Of a stretch of 64,000 nucleotides of DNA, positions 7,491 through 17,853 are shown piece after piece. Under the pieces are notes generated by a model, which was not told the origin of the DNA, searched no databases, and saw only the letters and a list, made by a program, of their open reading frames with translations. Every line of letters starts with the position of its first letter. Position 1 is the first letter of the stretch. The position numbers and the translations under genes were made by a program. Source of the stretch: Thauera sp. K11 (lineage in GTDB: Bacteria > Pseudomonadota > Gammaproteobacteria > Burkholderiales > Rhodocyclaceae); NCBI RefSeq assembly GCF_002354895.1, contig NZ_CP023439.1, positions 2,976,001 to 3,040,000 of the forward strand, read 5' to 3'.

Positions 7491-9986
7491 TCAGCGCGCG
7501 CCCTGCAGGCGCATCGCGTTGAGCACCACCAGCAGCGAACTGGCCGCCATGCCGATGCCCGCCATCCACGGCGTCACCAGGCCGGCCATGGCCAGGGGCA
7601 CCGACGTGAAGTTGTAGGCGAACGACCACCACAGGTTCTGGCGGATGATGCGCAGCGTCCTGCGCGACACCGCGATGCCGCGGCCGAGGCTGCCCAGGTC
7701 TTCGTTCAGCAGGACGATGTCGGCCTGGTTGCGGGCGAGGTCGGTGCCGCCGCCCATCGCGACCGACACATGGGCCTGCGCGAGCACCGGTGCATCGTTG
7801 ACGCCGTCGCCCACCATCGCCACGACGGCCGACGGCTCCCGCTGCAGCGCGGCGATGTACGCCTGCTTGTCCTGCGGCGTCAGGCCGCCGTGCGCGTCGG
7901 CGATTCCCAGCCCGCCTGCGACCGCGCCCACCACGGCCGGTGAATCGCCGGACAGGACCGTCGTGTCGATACCGTCCGCCGCCAACCGTGCCACGAACGA
8001 GGCGGCTTCGGCGCGCGGCAGGTCGGCGAGGCGAAACAGCGCCAGCCAGCCGCCCCGCGTGCCCAGCGCCACCACGGTGCCGCCGCGCTCTTCGAATCCG
8101 GCCAGTTCGCCGGGCAGCGCCGCCTGCGCCTGCGCGGCCACGAAGCCTGGCCGGCCGATCCACATCGCGCGGCCGTCGATCTCGCCTTCCATCCCCTGCC
8201 CGGTCACCGCACGCAGGCCATGCACCGCCGGCAACGCCAGCCCCGCCGCAGCCTCGCGCAGGCCGGCGGCAACCGGATGCTCCGATCCCTGCTCGATCGA
8301 GGCCGCCAGCGCCAGCGCCTCCTCCGCCGACAGTTCGCCGAGCGGTTTCACTTCCTGCAGTTTCATGCGCCCGTAGGTCAGCGTCCCCGTCTTGTCGAGC
8401 ACCACATGATTGGTTCGCGCGAGCGTCTCGATGGCATGCCCCCGCGTCACCAGTACGCCGATCCGCGCCAGCGCGTCGGTCGCCACGGTCAGCGCGGTGG
8501 GCATCGCCAGCGACAGCGCACAGGGGCAGGCGACGACCAGCACCGACACGAAGACCCACAGCGCACGCTGCGGATCGATGAAATACCAGGCGATGCCGGT
8601 CAGGCCCGCAAGCACCAGCAACACGACGATGAAGACCGCCGCGACCCGGTCGGCCACGGCGGCCACCCGCGGTTTGTCGCCGGCCGCGCGCTCCATCAGC
8701 CGCCGGATCGCGGCGAGCCGCGTCGCGTCGCCGACCTGCTCGACACGGAACACCAGCGGGCTCGAAACGTTGATGCTGCCGCCGGTCAGGGCCGCGCCCA
8801 CGGTTTTCGGCACAGGACGGCTCTCGCCCGTCAGCAGCGCCTCGTTGACCTCGCCCGTGCCGGCGATCACCACGCCATCGGCGGCAACGGTTTCGCCCGG
8901 CCGCACGCGCAGCACGTCGCCGGACGCCAGTTGCGACACCGGCACGCGTTCGCCCTCCTGCGCCGGCCATGCGGCGAGGCGCTCGGCGAAGGCCGGCAGC
9001 ACCTTGCCGAGTTCCTCCACGCCGCGCACCGCCCGCTGGCGCGCGACCATCTCCAGGTAACGGCCGCCGAGCAGGAAGAACACGAACATCGTGACCGAGT
9101 CGAAATACACCTCCGGCCCGTGGGTGAGCGTCGCCCACAGGCTGGCGAGGAAGGCGCTGCCCACGCCGAGCGCCACCGGCACGTCCATGCCCAGGTGGCG
9201 CAGCTTGACGTCGCGCCAGGCGCGCTGGAAAAAGGGGGCGGCCGAGTACAGCACCACCGGCAGGGTGAGCAGCAGGCTCGCCCAGCGCAGCAGCAGCTCG
9301 ATGTCCCAGGTCATGTCGCCCTCGCCCGCCACATATACCGGGAAGGCGTACATCATGACCTGCATCATGCCGAAGCCGGCGACGAACACCCGCCACAGCA
9401 TCGAGCGCCGTTCCCTGTGCGCGATCTGTTCGGACCGCTCGGCATCGTAGGGATACGCCCGATACCCGATCGCCTGGACCGCCGCCAGGATGTCCGACAG
9501 CTTGATGCGGCGCTCGTCCCAGCGCACGCGGGCGCGGCGCGTGGCGTAGTTGATCTGGACCGCCGACACGCCGGGCTGGCGCGCCACGTGCTGCTCGTTG
9601 AGCCACACGCAGGCGGCGCAGGTGATGCCCTCGAGGATCAGCGAAGCCTCGCGCTCGTGCTCGCCCACCGGGCGCACGAAACTCTTCTGGAAATCGGGAT
9701 GGTCGAACAGGCCGAGTTCCTGCAGTTCCACCGGCATCGCCTCGCGCCGCGTCTCGGGCATCGCGTCGCGATGGCGGTAGTAGTCCGCCAGGCCGTTATC
9801 GACGATGGACTGCGCCACCGCCTCGCAGCCGATGCAGCACATGCGGCGGTCGCGGCCGTCGATGCGTACGTAGTGGCGGGTGTCGGGCGGGATCGGCAGC
9901 CCGCAGTGATAGCAATCGGTGTCGGTCGCCGTCTCGTCGCGGACGGAATCGACGGCTTGGGCGGGCGGCAGGTCGGCTGTGTTCAT
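7491..9986 (-). CDS. ccoI: Copper-transporting P1B-type ATPase CcoI (FixI)
   Basis: An 831-residue heavy-metal P-type ATPase. The N-terminal cysteine-rich module (CYHCGLPIP and CCIGCEAV) is typical of the CcoI/FixI subgroup. A metal-binding domain with GITCAACVWL follows, then the membrane CPC motif (VVACPCALSLAMP), the TGES actuator loop, the DKTGT phosphorylation site and GDGVNDAP. It exports copper to the periplasm for cbb3 assembly rather than for detoxification. The first gene of a ccoI-ccoS pair, it starts 17 bases after a 14-bp hairpin and has a weak ribosome site. Confidence 0.95.
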   Translation of the reverse strand: MNTADLPPAQAVDSVRDETATDTDCYHCGLPIPPDTRHYVRIDGRDRRMCCIGCEAVAQSIVDNGLADYYRHRDAMPETRREAMPVELQELGLFDHPDFQKSFVRPVGEHEREASLILEGITCAACVWLNEQHVARQPGVSAVQINYATRRARVRWDERRIKLSDILAAVQAIGYRAYPYDAERSEQIAHRERRSMLWRVFVAGFGMMQVMMYAFPVYVAGEGDMTWDIELLLRWASLLLTLPVVLYSAAPFFQRAWRDVKLRHLGMDVPVALGVGSAFLASLWATLTHGPEVYFDSVTMFVFFLLGGRYLEMVARQRAVRGVEELGKVLPAFAERLAAWPAQEGERVPVSQLASGDVLRVRPGETVAADGVVIAGTGEVNEALLTGESRPVPKTVGAALTGGSINVSSPLVFRVEQVGDATRLAAIRRLMERAAGDKPRVAAVADRVAAVFIVVLLVLAGLTGIAWYFIDPQRALWVFVSVLVVACPCALSLAMPTALTVATDALARIGVLVTRGHAIETLARTNHVVLDKTGTLTYGRMKLQEVKPLGELSAEEALALAASIEQGSEHPVAAGLREAAAGLALPAVHGLRAVTGQGMEGEIDGRAMWIGRPGFVAAQAQAALPGELAGFEERGGTVVALGTRGGWLALFRLADLPRAEAASFVARLAADGIDTTVLSGDSPAVVGAVAGGLGIADAHGGLTPQDKQAYIAALQREPSAVVAMVGDGVNDAPVLAQAHVSVAMGGGTDLARNQADIVLLNEDLGSLGRGIAVSRRTLRIIRQNLWWSFAYNFTSVPLAMAGLVTPWMAGIGMAASSLLVVLNAMRLQGAR

Positions 9987-10002
9987 CGACGACGATAGGC
10001 AG

Positions 10003-10033
10003 CCGCCCCGGATGGCCCAGCCATCCGGGGCGG
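10003..10033 (-). promoter_or_regulatory. Strong hairpin in the ccoI leader
   Basis: A perfect 14-bp stem (10003-10016 with 10020-10033) with a 3-base loop lies 17 bases upstream of the ccoI ATG. Neither side has a T run, so it is not a standard terminator for the upstream dehydrogenase. It could limit ribosome access, stabilise the mRNA or act with Rho. The function is unproven. Confidence 0.4.
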
Positions 10034-10149
10034 TCAGAAAGGATGCGGTCTTTTAGCACATTTCCGCCACGCCGGCCATTGCACCGCAGCATCCCTGCGG
10101 CAAGCGGGCGCAGGCCGCACCGCACCGCCGTGCGAGGCGGCGCGGCGTC

Positions 10150-10917
10150 TTACTTGGCGGCCATGCGGATCGCGCCGTCGAGGCGGATCACCTCGCCGTT
10201 GAGGTAGCCGTTCTCCAGGATGTGCCGCACCAGCGCGGCGAATTCCGCCGGTTTGCCCATGCGCGACGGGAAAGGCACCGTCTTGCCCAGCGAGTCCTGC
10301 ACGTCCTGCGGCATGCCCATCAGCATCGGCGTTTCCATGATGCCCGGCGCGATGGTCATCACGCGGATGCCGAAGCGGGCCAGCTCGCGTGCCACCGGCA
10401 GGGTCAGGCCGACGACCCCTGCCTTCGATGCGGCGTATCCGGCCTGCCCCACCTGCCCGTCGAAGGCCGCGACCGAGGCGGTATTGACGATCACCCCGCG
10501 CTCGCCGCCCGCATCGGGGGCGGCCTTGCTCATCACGTCGGCGGCCAGCCGCAGCATGTTGAAGGTGCCGACGAGGTTGATGTTCACCGTGCGCGCGAAG
10601 GATTCCAGCCGATGCGGGCCATCACGGCCGGCCACTTTCTCCGCGGGCGCGACGCCGGCGCAGCTCACCAGGCCGTTCAGCCCGCCAAAGCGCGACACCG
10701 CACTGTCGATCGCCGCCTTCGCGCTCGCCTCGTCGGTGACGTCGGTAGCGACGAAGACCGCCGCCTCGCCCAGCTCGGCCGCGGTCGCCTCGCCGGCCTC
10801 GCGATTCACGTCGGCCAGCACCACCCGGCCGCCTCCTTCCACCAGCATGCGGGCCGTGGCCGCACCCAGCCCCGATCCGCCGCCCGTCACCACGAATATG
10901 CCGTCTTCGATCTTCAT
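10150..10917 (-). CDS. Short-chain dehydrogenase, 3-hydroxyacyl-CoA dehydrogenase type
   Basis: A classical SDR of 255 residues. The NAD-binding motif TGGGSGLG is at about residues 11-18, a strand-end ATDVTD near residue 58, the catalytic serine in VNTASVAAF, and the catalytic tetrad residues in YAASKAG. The sequence, including the [11 protein letters not shown] segment, resembles type II 3-hydroxyacyl-CoA dehydrogenases (HSD10-like) used in beta-oxidation or isoleucine breakdown. The start at 10917 was preferred over an upstream in-frame start because it matches the family N-terminus. An operator-like repeat (10983-10998) of the type seen before acyl-CoA degradation genes lies upstream. It stands alone, so the substrate is not certain. 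Confidence 0.85.
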   Translation of the reverse strand: MKIEDGIFVVTGGGSGLGAATARMLVEGGGRVVLADVNREAGEATAAELGEAAVFVATDVTDEASAKAAIDSAVSRFGGLNGLVSCAGVAPAEKVAGRDGPHRLESFARTVNINLVGTFNMLRLAADVMSKAAPDAGGERGVIVNTASVAAFDGQVGQAGYAASKAGVVGLTLPVARELARFGIRVMTIAPGIMETPMLMGMPQDVQDSLGKTVPFPSRMGKPAEFAALVRHILENGYLNGEVIRLDGAIRMAAK

Positions 10918-10982
10918 CAACGCAACTCCTCTCTCCCTGTCCGCCTCCTGCGGCGAACACCAAGGCGCGAACATATTTGCAG

Positions 10983-10998
10983 TTAACGTAAACGTCAA
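10983..10998 (-). promoter_or_regulatory. TTnACGTnnACGTnAA operator-like dyad upstream of the SDR gene
   Basis: The minus-strand sequence TTGACGTTTACGTTAA has the symmetrical pattern TTnACGTnnACGTnAA. From memory, MerR-family LiuR-type regulators of branched-chain amino acid and fatty acid catabolism use a motif of this shape. It lies 65 bp before the SDR start codon. Assignment to a regulator is an inference. Confidence 0.45.
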
Positions 10999-11109
10999 CC
11001 AAAACCACCGCTGCCGGATTTCTTCGCTTCGATGCAGCGCGCAGGCCGCCCATGGCAACCAGCACCCGCCCGATTCACCCGCACCCGCGCCGCAGGCGGA
11101 AAGGCGCTG

Positions 11110-11634
11110 CTACCCGCGCTCGTCGAGGCTCAGGTCCACCATCAGTTCGTTGGCCAGCGCCTCCAGGTCGCCACGCACGGCCTCGAGCGACACCGAGGCC
11201 GGCACGTCGAGGAGGGCATCCGCCCTGAACAGGGGTTCGCTCGACATCGGCGCGCTTTCGCAGGCCGTCTCGAGTTCCTCGATGCTGACGCCATGGCGCG
11301 CGAGCACGGCCGAGATGTCGCGCACGATGCCGGGGCGATCGTGGCCCACGAGCCCGAGCCGCACCATCCGCCGCGCCCCGGCCGCGCCCGCGGCGGCGGC
11401 GTGCTCGATGGCGAGGCGCAGCCCCTCGGCCTCCAGCCCGCGCAGCGCGGCTTCGAGCCGGGCGGCGTCGCCCTCCTCCACCTCGAGGCGCACGACGCCG
11501 GCAAACTGGCCGGCCAGTTGCGCCAGCCGGCTCTCCATCCAGTTCGCGCCGGCCGCGCTCGCCCGCGCCGCGAGGGCGCTGACCAGCCCGGGCCGGTCGC
11601 GTCCGATGAGTGTCAGCACGAGGGACGTCTTCAT
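11110..11634 (-). CDS. ACT-domain protein, glycine cleavage repressor (GcvR) family
   Basis: A 174-residue protein made of two ACT domains. Each opens with the ligand-loop signature: LIGRDRPGLVSALA near residue 8 and LVGHDRPGIVRDIS near residue 96. That is the GcvR layout, a regulator that binds glycine and modulates glycine cleavage gene expression in E. coli. The start at 11634 is chosen over 11667 for its ribosome site (GAGGA) and because the family begins directly with the first strand. No gcv genes lie nearby, so the role is only by family. Confidence 0.8.
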   Translation of the reverse strand: MKTSLVLTLIGRDRPGLVSALAARASAAGANWMESRLAQLAGQFAGVVRLEVEEGDAARLEAALRGLEAEGLRLAIEHAAAAGAAGARRMVRLGLVGHDRPGIVRDISAVLARHGVSIEELETACESAPMSSEPLFRADALLDVPASVSLEAVRGDLEALANELMVDLSLDERG

Positions 11635-11903
11635 CTCGGAATCCTCTACGGTGGACGGAGCTGCCATTCACAGTTCTGGCGACAACCCCTTCGGGTGGCA
11701 GGCATCGTATCCGCGCGCCCGCTGGTCGGCCGCGTCGGTCGAGCGCGCGTCGGCCTCGTAGTCGAAATGTAGGCGACCGGAGAGCAAACTCAACCGGCAT
11801 CCGCACAGCCCGTCCAGGCCCTGCGACGGCAAACCGGTGGAAAGGGGGCATGCAACGGTGGGGCACGCAAGAGCGGTGCGCATGAGGCACCGGCGGCGCA
11901 GAT
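11635..11903. other. Gap between the ACT protein gene and the tRNA terminator
   Basis: No convincing gene. A 79-codon minus-strand frame (11668-11907) begins with TTG inside the tRNA terminator flank, has no ribosome site and matches nothing I recognise. No riboswitch fold or repeat was seen. Confidence 0.5.
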
Positions 11904-11940
11904 GCAAGAAAGCCCGGCCTTGCGGACCGGGCTTTCTTGC
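11904..11940 (-). terminator. Terminator of the tRNA-Thr/tRNA-fMet transcript
   Basis: A 14-bp perfect stem (11904-11917 with 11927-11940) with a 9-base loop lies 4 bases beyond the CCA end of tRNA-fMet. The descending arm contains CTTTCTT on the minus strand. Position directly after the tRNA supports terminator function. Confidence 0.75.
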
Positions 11941-11944
11941 CGTT

Positions 11945-12021
<77 letters not shown>

Positions 12022-12030
12022 TCGGAGTTC

Positions 12031-12106
<76 letters not shown>

Positions 12107-12176
12107 AAAGGACGCGCACTATACCCGAGGGCTGAAACAGTTTCAACCATCCACATGACAAGACCCTGAAGCGGGT

Positions 12177-13076
12177 TCACTTCTGCGCCCAGTAGGCCGG
12201 ATCGCCGTAATGGCTGCGCAGGAAGTCGATGAACAGACGCACCCTCAGGGCGAGATTGCGCCGTTGCGGAAAGACCGCGTGGATGCCGTTGGACGGCGCG
12301 GCGAAATCGTCCAGCACCGACACCAGCCGCCCTGCGCGCAGATCGCCGTCCACCTCCCACAGCGAGCGCCACGCCAGGCCATGGCCGGCCAGTGCCCACT
12401 CGTGCAGCACCGCGCCGTCATTGCATTCGAAGCGCCCGCCGACCTTCACCGTGACCAGTTCCCCGGTGGCATCGCGAAACTGCCAGCCGCGCTGCTGGCC
12501 CAGAGACAGGCAGACATGCCCGGCGAGTTCGGCCGGCGTGGTCGGCACGCCGCGGCGGCCGAGATAGTCCGGGCTGGCGACGACCACGCGCCGGTTCTCG
12601 GCCAGCCGCACCGATACCAGGCTGGAATCCCCCAGTTCGCCGATGCGGATCGCGCAATCGATGCCTTCGTTGACGAGGTCCACCAGGCGGTCGCTCAGAT
12701 CCAGCGTGCAATTCACCTCGGGATGGGCATCGAGGAACGCCCTCACCAGCGGCGCGACGTGCCGCCTGCCGAAGCCCGCGGGCGCGGAGATGCGCAGATG
12801 GCCGCTCGCCTTCACGCTGCCCAGGCTGACCGCCGCCTCCGCGTTCGACAGGTCGTTGAGGATGCGCTGGCAGTCCTCGAAGAAGGCGCTGCCCTCGAAG
12901 GTCAGCGTGACGCTGCGGGTGGTGCGCAGCAGCAGGCGGACGCCGAGCCGCCGTTCGAGGGCATCGAGCCGCCGGCCGATGACCGCCGGCGTCACTCCTT
13001 CGGCGCGCGCGGCGGCGGACAGGCTGCCGCGAATAGCAACTGCGACGAAGCTTTCGATCTGCTTGAGCTGGTCCAT
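12177..13076 (-). CDS. LysR-family transcriptional regulator
   Basis: A 299-residue LysR regulator. The N-terminal helix-turn-helix (residues about 1-60: QIESFVAVAIRGSLSAAARAEGVTPAVIGRRLDALE) is followed by a periplasmic-binding-protein-like effector domain with the CrgA/AaeR-type segments RRVVVASPDYL and HVCLSLGQQRGW. The start at 13076 (MDQLKQIESF) matches the family; in-frame codons upstream are not family-like. It is divergent from a permease pseudogene and then malate synthase, and the palindrome at 13121-13134 lies 45 bp upstream, so it is a local candidate for control of this region. The effector is unknown. Confidence 0.9.
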   Translation of the reverse strand: MDQLKQIESFVAVAIRGSLSAAARAEGVTPAVIGRRLDALERRLGVRLLLRTTRSVTLTFEGSAFFEDCQRILNDLSNAEAAVSLGSVKASGHLRISAPAGFGRRHVAPLVRAFLDAHPEVNCTLDLSDRLVDLVNEGIDCAIRIGELGDSSLVSVRLAENRRVVVASPDYLGRRGVPTTPAELAGHVCLSLGQQRGWQFRDATGELVTVKVGGRFECNDGAVLHEWALAGHGLAWRSLWEVDGDLRAGRLVSVLDDFAAPSNGIHAVFPQRRNLALRVRLFIDFLRSHYGDPAYWAQK

Positions 13077-13120
13077 TTTTGACAAAAAGTAAAAACCGAA
13101 TTGATCATACCTGATCTGTT

Positions 13121-13134
13121 GTTTTATATAAGAC
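13121..13134. promoter_or_regulatory. Palindrome GTTTTATATAAGAC in the LysR/TSUP-aceB region
   Basis: A near-perfect 14-bp palindrome that differs by one base from the perfect copy GTCTTATATAAGAC upstream of isocitrate lyase at 41272-41285. It lies between the LysR gene and the permease remnant upstream of aceB. The match between two glyoxylate-shunt loci suggests a shared regulator. Confidence 0.55.
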
Positions 13135-13197
13135 TCGCATACACTGCAGCGCGGTAGAGCCCGAACACAAGGCTCGCCCACATCCGACAGACACGAC

Positions 13198-13560
13198 ATG
13201 GCCGGCATGGACTTCTTCCAGATCGTACTCATCGGCATCGCCGCCTTCGCGGCGGGCGCGGTGAATCCGGTCGCCGGCGGCGGCCTGGGCATCCCGCTGA
13301 TCGCGGCGCCGGCCATGCAGGGCGTCGAGGACGTGCATGAGATCAATGCATTGAAAAACCGGCTGTCGGCAGTAATCTACAGTGTCACCGTCGGCACTTT
13401 CGTCGTCGCCAGCGCGGTGTCGTGGCCGCACGCACCGATCATGCTCGCCACGGCGACGCTGGGCGGCTACGTGGGCGCAACGCTGGCGCGCCGCATCCCG
13501 CCGGTATGGCTGCGGCGCTGCATCATCGCGGTCGGAAGACCGCTGACCGCCCCCTGCTGA
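13198..13560 (+). pseudogene. TSUP (TauE/SafE) permease remnant with an internal deletion
   Basis: A 120-codon frame whose first 30 residues (FFQIVLIGIAAFAAGAVNPVAGGG) match the start of TSUP permeases. The next part (VEDVHEINALKNRLSAVIY through GGYVGATLARRIPPVWLRR) matches the last third of the same family. Normal members have about 250 residues, so roughly 120-130 codons are missing from the middle; the junction lies near 13,280, at a glycine-rich motif present in both family halves. The C-terminus also breaks from the family pattern (RPLTAPC then stop), suggesting a second lesion. I infer a non-functional relic. An intact two- or three-span protein is possible but unlikely. Confidence 0.75.
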
Positions 13561-13699
13561 CCGCCCATTACTGCGCCAAGGCACCCTGACCGCCCCTTCG
13601 ATCCGACCAGCCCCTTTCGCATTCTTTTCGCATCCGTTTCCACACCACGCCACAGCCTTTCCCCAAACAACGACCCACTCGAACGCACAAGGAATTCCC

Positions 13700-15298
<1,599 letters not shown>

Positions 15299-15333
15299 TG
15301 CGCCGCGGCCCGTGCGCTGCGCGTAGAATCCGG

Positions 15334-15360
15334 AACGGCGCCCGCGGGCGCCGTTTTTTG
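15334..15360 (+). terminator. Terminator of aceB
   Basis: An 11-bp perfect stem (AACGGCGCCCG with CGGGCGCCGTT) ends in six T residues at 15354-15359, 35 bases after the aceB stop. Confidence 0.93.
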
Positions 15361-15448
15361 TCGCCCATGCCCCGCCACGTCCCGTTCCCGCCCCCGGCCG
15401 GCCGCCACCCATGACCCTTTCGACGACCAGCCCCACCGCCCGGCCCCG

Positions 15449-16402
15449 ATGATCTCCGGACTGCTCTGCGCGCTCGGCGCCGGCCTGCTGTGGGGGCTGG
15501 TGTTCGTCACCCCCCTGGTGCTGGACGACTATCCCGGACTGATGCTGTCGATCGGCCGCTATGCCGCGTTCGGCGTGCTTGCGCTCGGCCTGGCCTGGTT
15601 CGACCGCCACACGCTGGCCAGGCTCGGCCGTGCCGACTGGATAGAGGCGTTCAAGCTGGCCGCGATCGGCAACCTGCTCTACTACACCACGCTGTCCACC
15701 GCCATCCAGTTGGCTGGCGCGCCCTTGCCCACGCTGATCATCGGCACGCTGCCAGTCGTGATCGCCGTCTGCGCCAACCTGGTCGACCGGCGTACCGCAG
15801 CCGGCGGCGTGCCCTGGCGCCGGCTCGCACTGCCGCTGGCGGCGATGCTGGGCGGCCTGCTATTGGTGCATGCCGACACCACCGGGCGGGCCGGCGCCGA
15901 CGATCCCGACGGCGCCGGCTACCTGCTCGGCATCGCCTCCGCCGCGTGTGCGCTGGCGTGCTGGACCTGGTATCCGATCCGCAACGGCCGCTGGCTGCGC
16001 GCGCGCGACGCCGGCCTGTCGCGCGCCTGGGCCACCGCCCAGGGGCTCGCCACGCTGCCGCTGGCCTTGCTGGCCGCGCTCGGCTATGCGCTTTGGGACG
16101 GCGTGACGGCCGCGCCCGGCGCCGGCTTCGGCTGGCCGTTCGGCCCGCGGCCCGCCCTGTTCGTGGGCATGATGCTCGCCCTCGGGCTGGCCGCATCCTG
16201 GCTCGGCACGCTGTTGTGGAACCACGCCAGCGCCCGCCTGCCCGCCGCGCTGGTCGGCCAGCTCATCGTCTTCGAGACGCTCTCGGCACTGCTGTATGCC
16301 TTCGTCTGGCATCAGCGCTGGCCGGGCCCCGCCGAGATGGCGGGCATCGTCCTGCTGACGATCGGCGTGCTGCTGGGCGTGCGGGTCTTCGGCCGCGCCT
16401 GA
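15449..16402 (+). CDS. EamA/DMT-superfamily transporter
   Basis: A 317-residue membrane protein with about ten hydrophobic segments in two related halves, the EamA layout. The first half begins LLCALGAGLLWGLVFVTPLVL and the second half ends with LAASWLGTLLWNHASARLPAALVGQLIVFETLSALLYAFVW, which is conserved in the family. The direction and substrate cannot be read from sequence. A weak ribosome site is seen. The gene is followed after 76 bp by another membrane protein gene. Confidence 0.85.
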   Translation: MISGLLCALGAGLLWGLVFVTPLVLDDYPGLMLSIGRYAAFGVLALGLAWFDRHTLARLGRADWIEAFKLAAIGNLLYYTTLSTAIQLAGAPLPTLIIGTLPVVIAVCANLVDRRTAAGGVPWRRLALPLAAMLGGLLLVHADTTGRAGADDPDGAGYLLGIASAACALACWTWYPIRNGRWLRARDAGLSRAWATAQGLATLPLALLAALGYALWDGVTAAPGAGFGWPFGPRPALFVGMMLALGLAASWLGTLLWNHASARLPAALVGQLIVFETLSALLYAFVWHQRWPGPAEMAGIVLLTIGVLLGVRVFGRA

Positions 16403-16478
16403 GGCGATCCGCAATCGACGGCGAACGGCACCGCGCTTAACATCCGGCATCGCAACAATCGCAAGCCTTCCGATCCCG

Positions 16479-17414
16479 ATGGACCTCCTGACCCAGACCA
16501 CCTTGCAGGCCGGCCGCTCGGCGGTCGAGCTCGCCCTGTTCGTGCTGCTGCCCATCATGGTGGTGATGCTTGCTCTGATGCGCCTGCTCGAGGCGCGCGG
16601 CGCGCTCGACTGGGTCGTTGCGCGCCTCGCTCCGCTGCTGCGTCCGGCCGGACTGACCGGGCTCGGCGTGTTTGCCGCGCTGCAGATCAACTTCGTCAGC
16701 TTCGCCGCACCGGTCGCGACGCTCACCATGATGGAAAGCCGCGGCGCCTCCGACCGCCACCTCGCGGCGACGCTGGCGATGGTGATGGCCATGGCGCAGG
16801 CCAACGTCACCTTTCCGATGGCGGCGATGGGGCTGGCCTTCGGCCCCGCGCTGCTGCTGTCCCTGGTCGGCGGGCTCGTCGCGGCTGCCGCGACCTATCA
16901 CGGCTTCGGCCGCAGCCTGTCGTCGGCCGAAGGCCCGCTGGACGAAACCCTGCAGCACCGCGTCGCCGACGATGCCAAGGGCGTGCTCGACGTCATCAAC
17001 CGGGCCGGCGCGGAAGCCTTCAAGATCTCGGTCGGCGCGATCCCGATGCTGGTGCTCGCGCTGGTGGTGGTGATGGCGCTGCGCGCGAGCGGCGCCATCG
17101 ACGCGCTGACCGGGGCGCTCACGCCGCTGCTCGCCGCGCTGGACATCCATCCGGCCATGGTGCTGCTGACGCTGACCAAGGCGATCGCCGGCGGCACCGC
17201 GATGATGGGCGTCATGGAAGACATGCTGAAGAACGGCAGCGCCAGCGTGGCGATGCTGAACGCCAATGCCGGCTTCCTGATCCACCCGCTGGACGTGGGC
17301 GGCGTCGCGGTGCTGATCTCCGCCGGCCGGCGCGTCGCCGCGGTCTGGAAACCGGCTGCCCTGGGCGCCGCGCTCGGCATCGCCGTGCGCATGGCCGGCC
17401 ACGCGCTGCTGTGA
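16479..17414 (+). CDS. Nucleoside-recognition (Gate) domain membrane protein
   Basis: A 311-residue integral membrane protein with two Gate-type repeats: INFVSFAAPVATLTMMESRGASDRHLAATLAM and the second-half AIAGGTAMMGVMEDMLKNG...LNANAGFLIHPLDVGGVAVL. These segments match the SpmA/YjiH nucleoside-recognition domain family, whose physiological role is poorly known. It is followed by lrgA-lrgB on the same strand, which may form one unit of membrane genes. Confidence 0.75.
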   Translation: MDLLTQTTLQAGRSAVELALFVLLPIMVVMLALMRLLEARGALDWVVARLAPLLRPAGLTGLGVFAALQINFVSFAAPVATLTMMESRGASDRHLAATLAMVMAMAQANVTFPMAAMGLAFGPALLLSLVGGLVAAAATYHGFGRSLSSAEGPLDETLQHRVADDAKGVLDVINRAGAEAFKISVGAIPMLVLALVVVMALRASGAIDALTGALTPLLAALDIHPAMVLLTLTKAIAGGTAMMGVMEDMLKNGSASVAMLNANAGFLIHPLDVGGVAVLISAGRRVAAVWKPAALGAALGIAVRMAGHALL

Positions 17415-17487
17415 GCGGCGCTGCGCCCTCCCCGCAGCGGCAGCCCCGATACGTCCGCCTTCCAAACCGTCCACCCGGAGCCCGACC

Positions 17488-17853
17488 ATGATCGCCGCCC
17501 TGACCGTGCTGCTCGTCTTCCAGTTGCTCGGCGAAGTCATCGCCCGCGCCCTGTCGCTGCCGGTGCCAGGCCCCGTCATCGGCATGGCGCTGCTGTTCCT
17601 CGCGCTGCTGATCCGCGGCGGGCCGGGCGAGGACCTGCGCCAGACGGCGGGCACGCTGCTGCAGCATCTCTCGCTGCTGTTCGTGCCGGCAGGCACCGGC
17701 ATCGTGCTCTACGGCGACCGCCTCGCGACCGAATGGCTGCCCCTGCTGGCGGCACTGGTCGCCAGCACCGCGCTGGCGATCGCCGTCACCGCCGTGGTGC
17801 TGCGCGCTCTCACGCGGCAGCGCCCGTCTTCGGCCGGCGGAGCACGGCAATGA
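17488..17853 (+). CDS. CidA/LrgA family holin-like protein
   Basis: A 121-residue protein with about four membrane spans and the CidA/LrgA signature LGEVIARALSLPVPGPVIGMALLFLALLIRGG. A second signature is LLFVPAGTGIVLYGD. In Staphylococcus these act with LrgB/CidB in control of murein hydrolases and autolysis; in other bacteria related pairs act in metabolite export. It overlaps the next gene by 4 bases (ATGA), so the two subunits are translated together. Confidence 0.9.
   Translation: MIAALTVLLVFQLLGEVIARALSLPVPGPVIGMALLFLALLIRGGPGEDLRQTAGTLLQHLSLLFVPAGTGIVLYGDRLATEWLPLLAALVASTALAIAVTAVVLRALTRQRPSSAGGARQ

Noticed and set aside
11668..11907. A 79-codon minus-strand frame next to tRNA-fMet
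   Set aside because: TTG start in the flank of the tRNA terminator, no ribosome site, no family resemblance.
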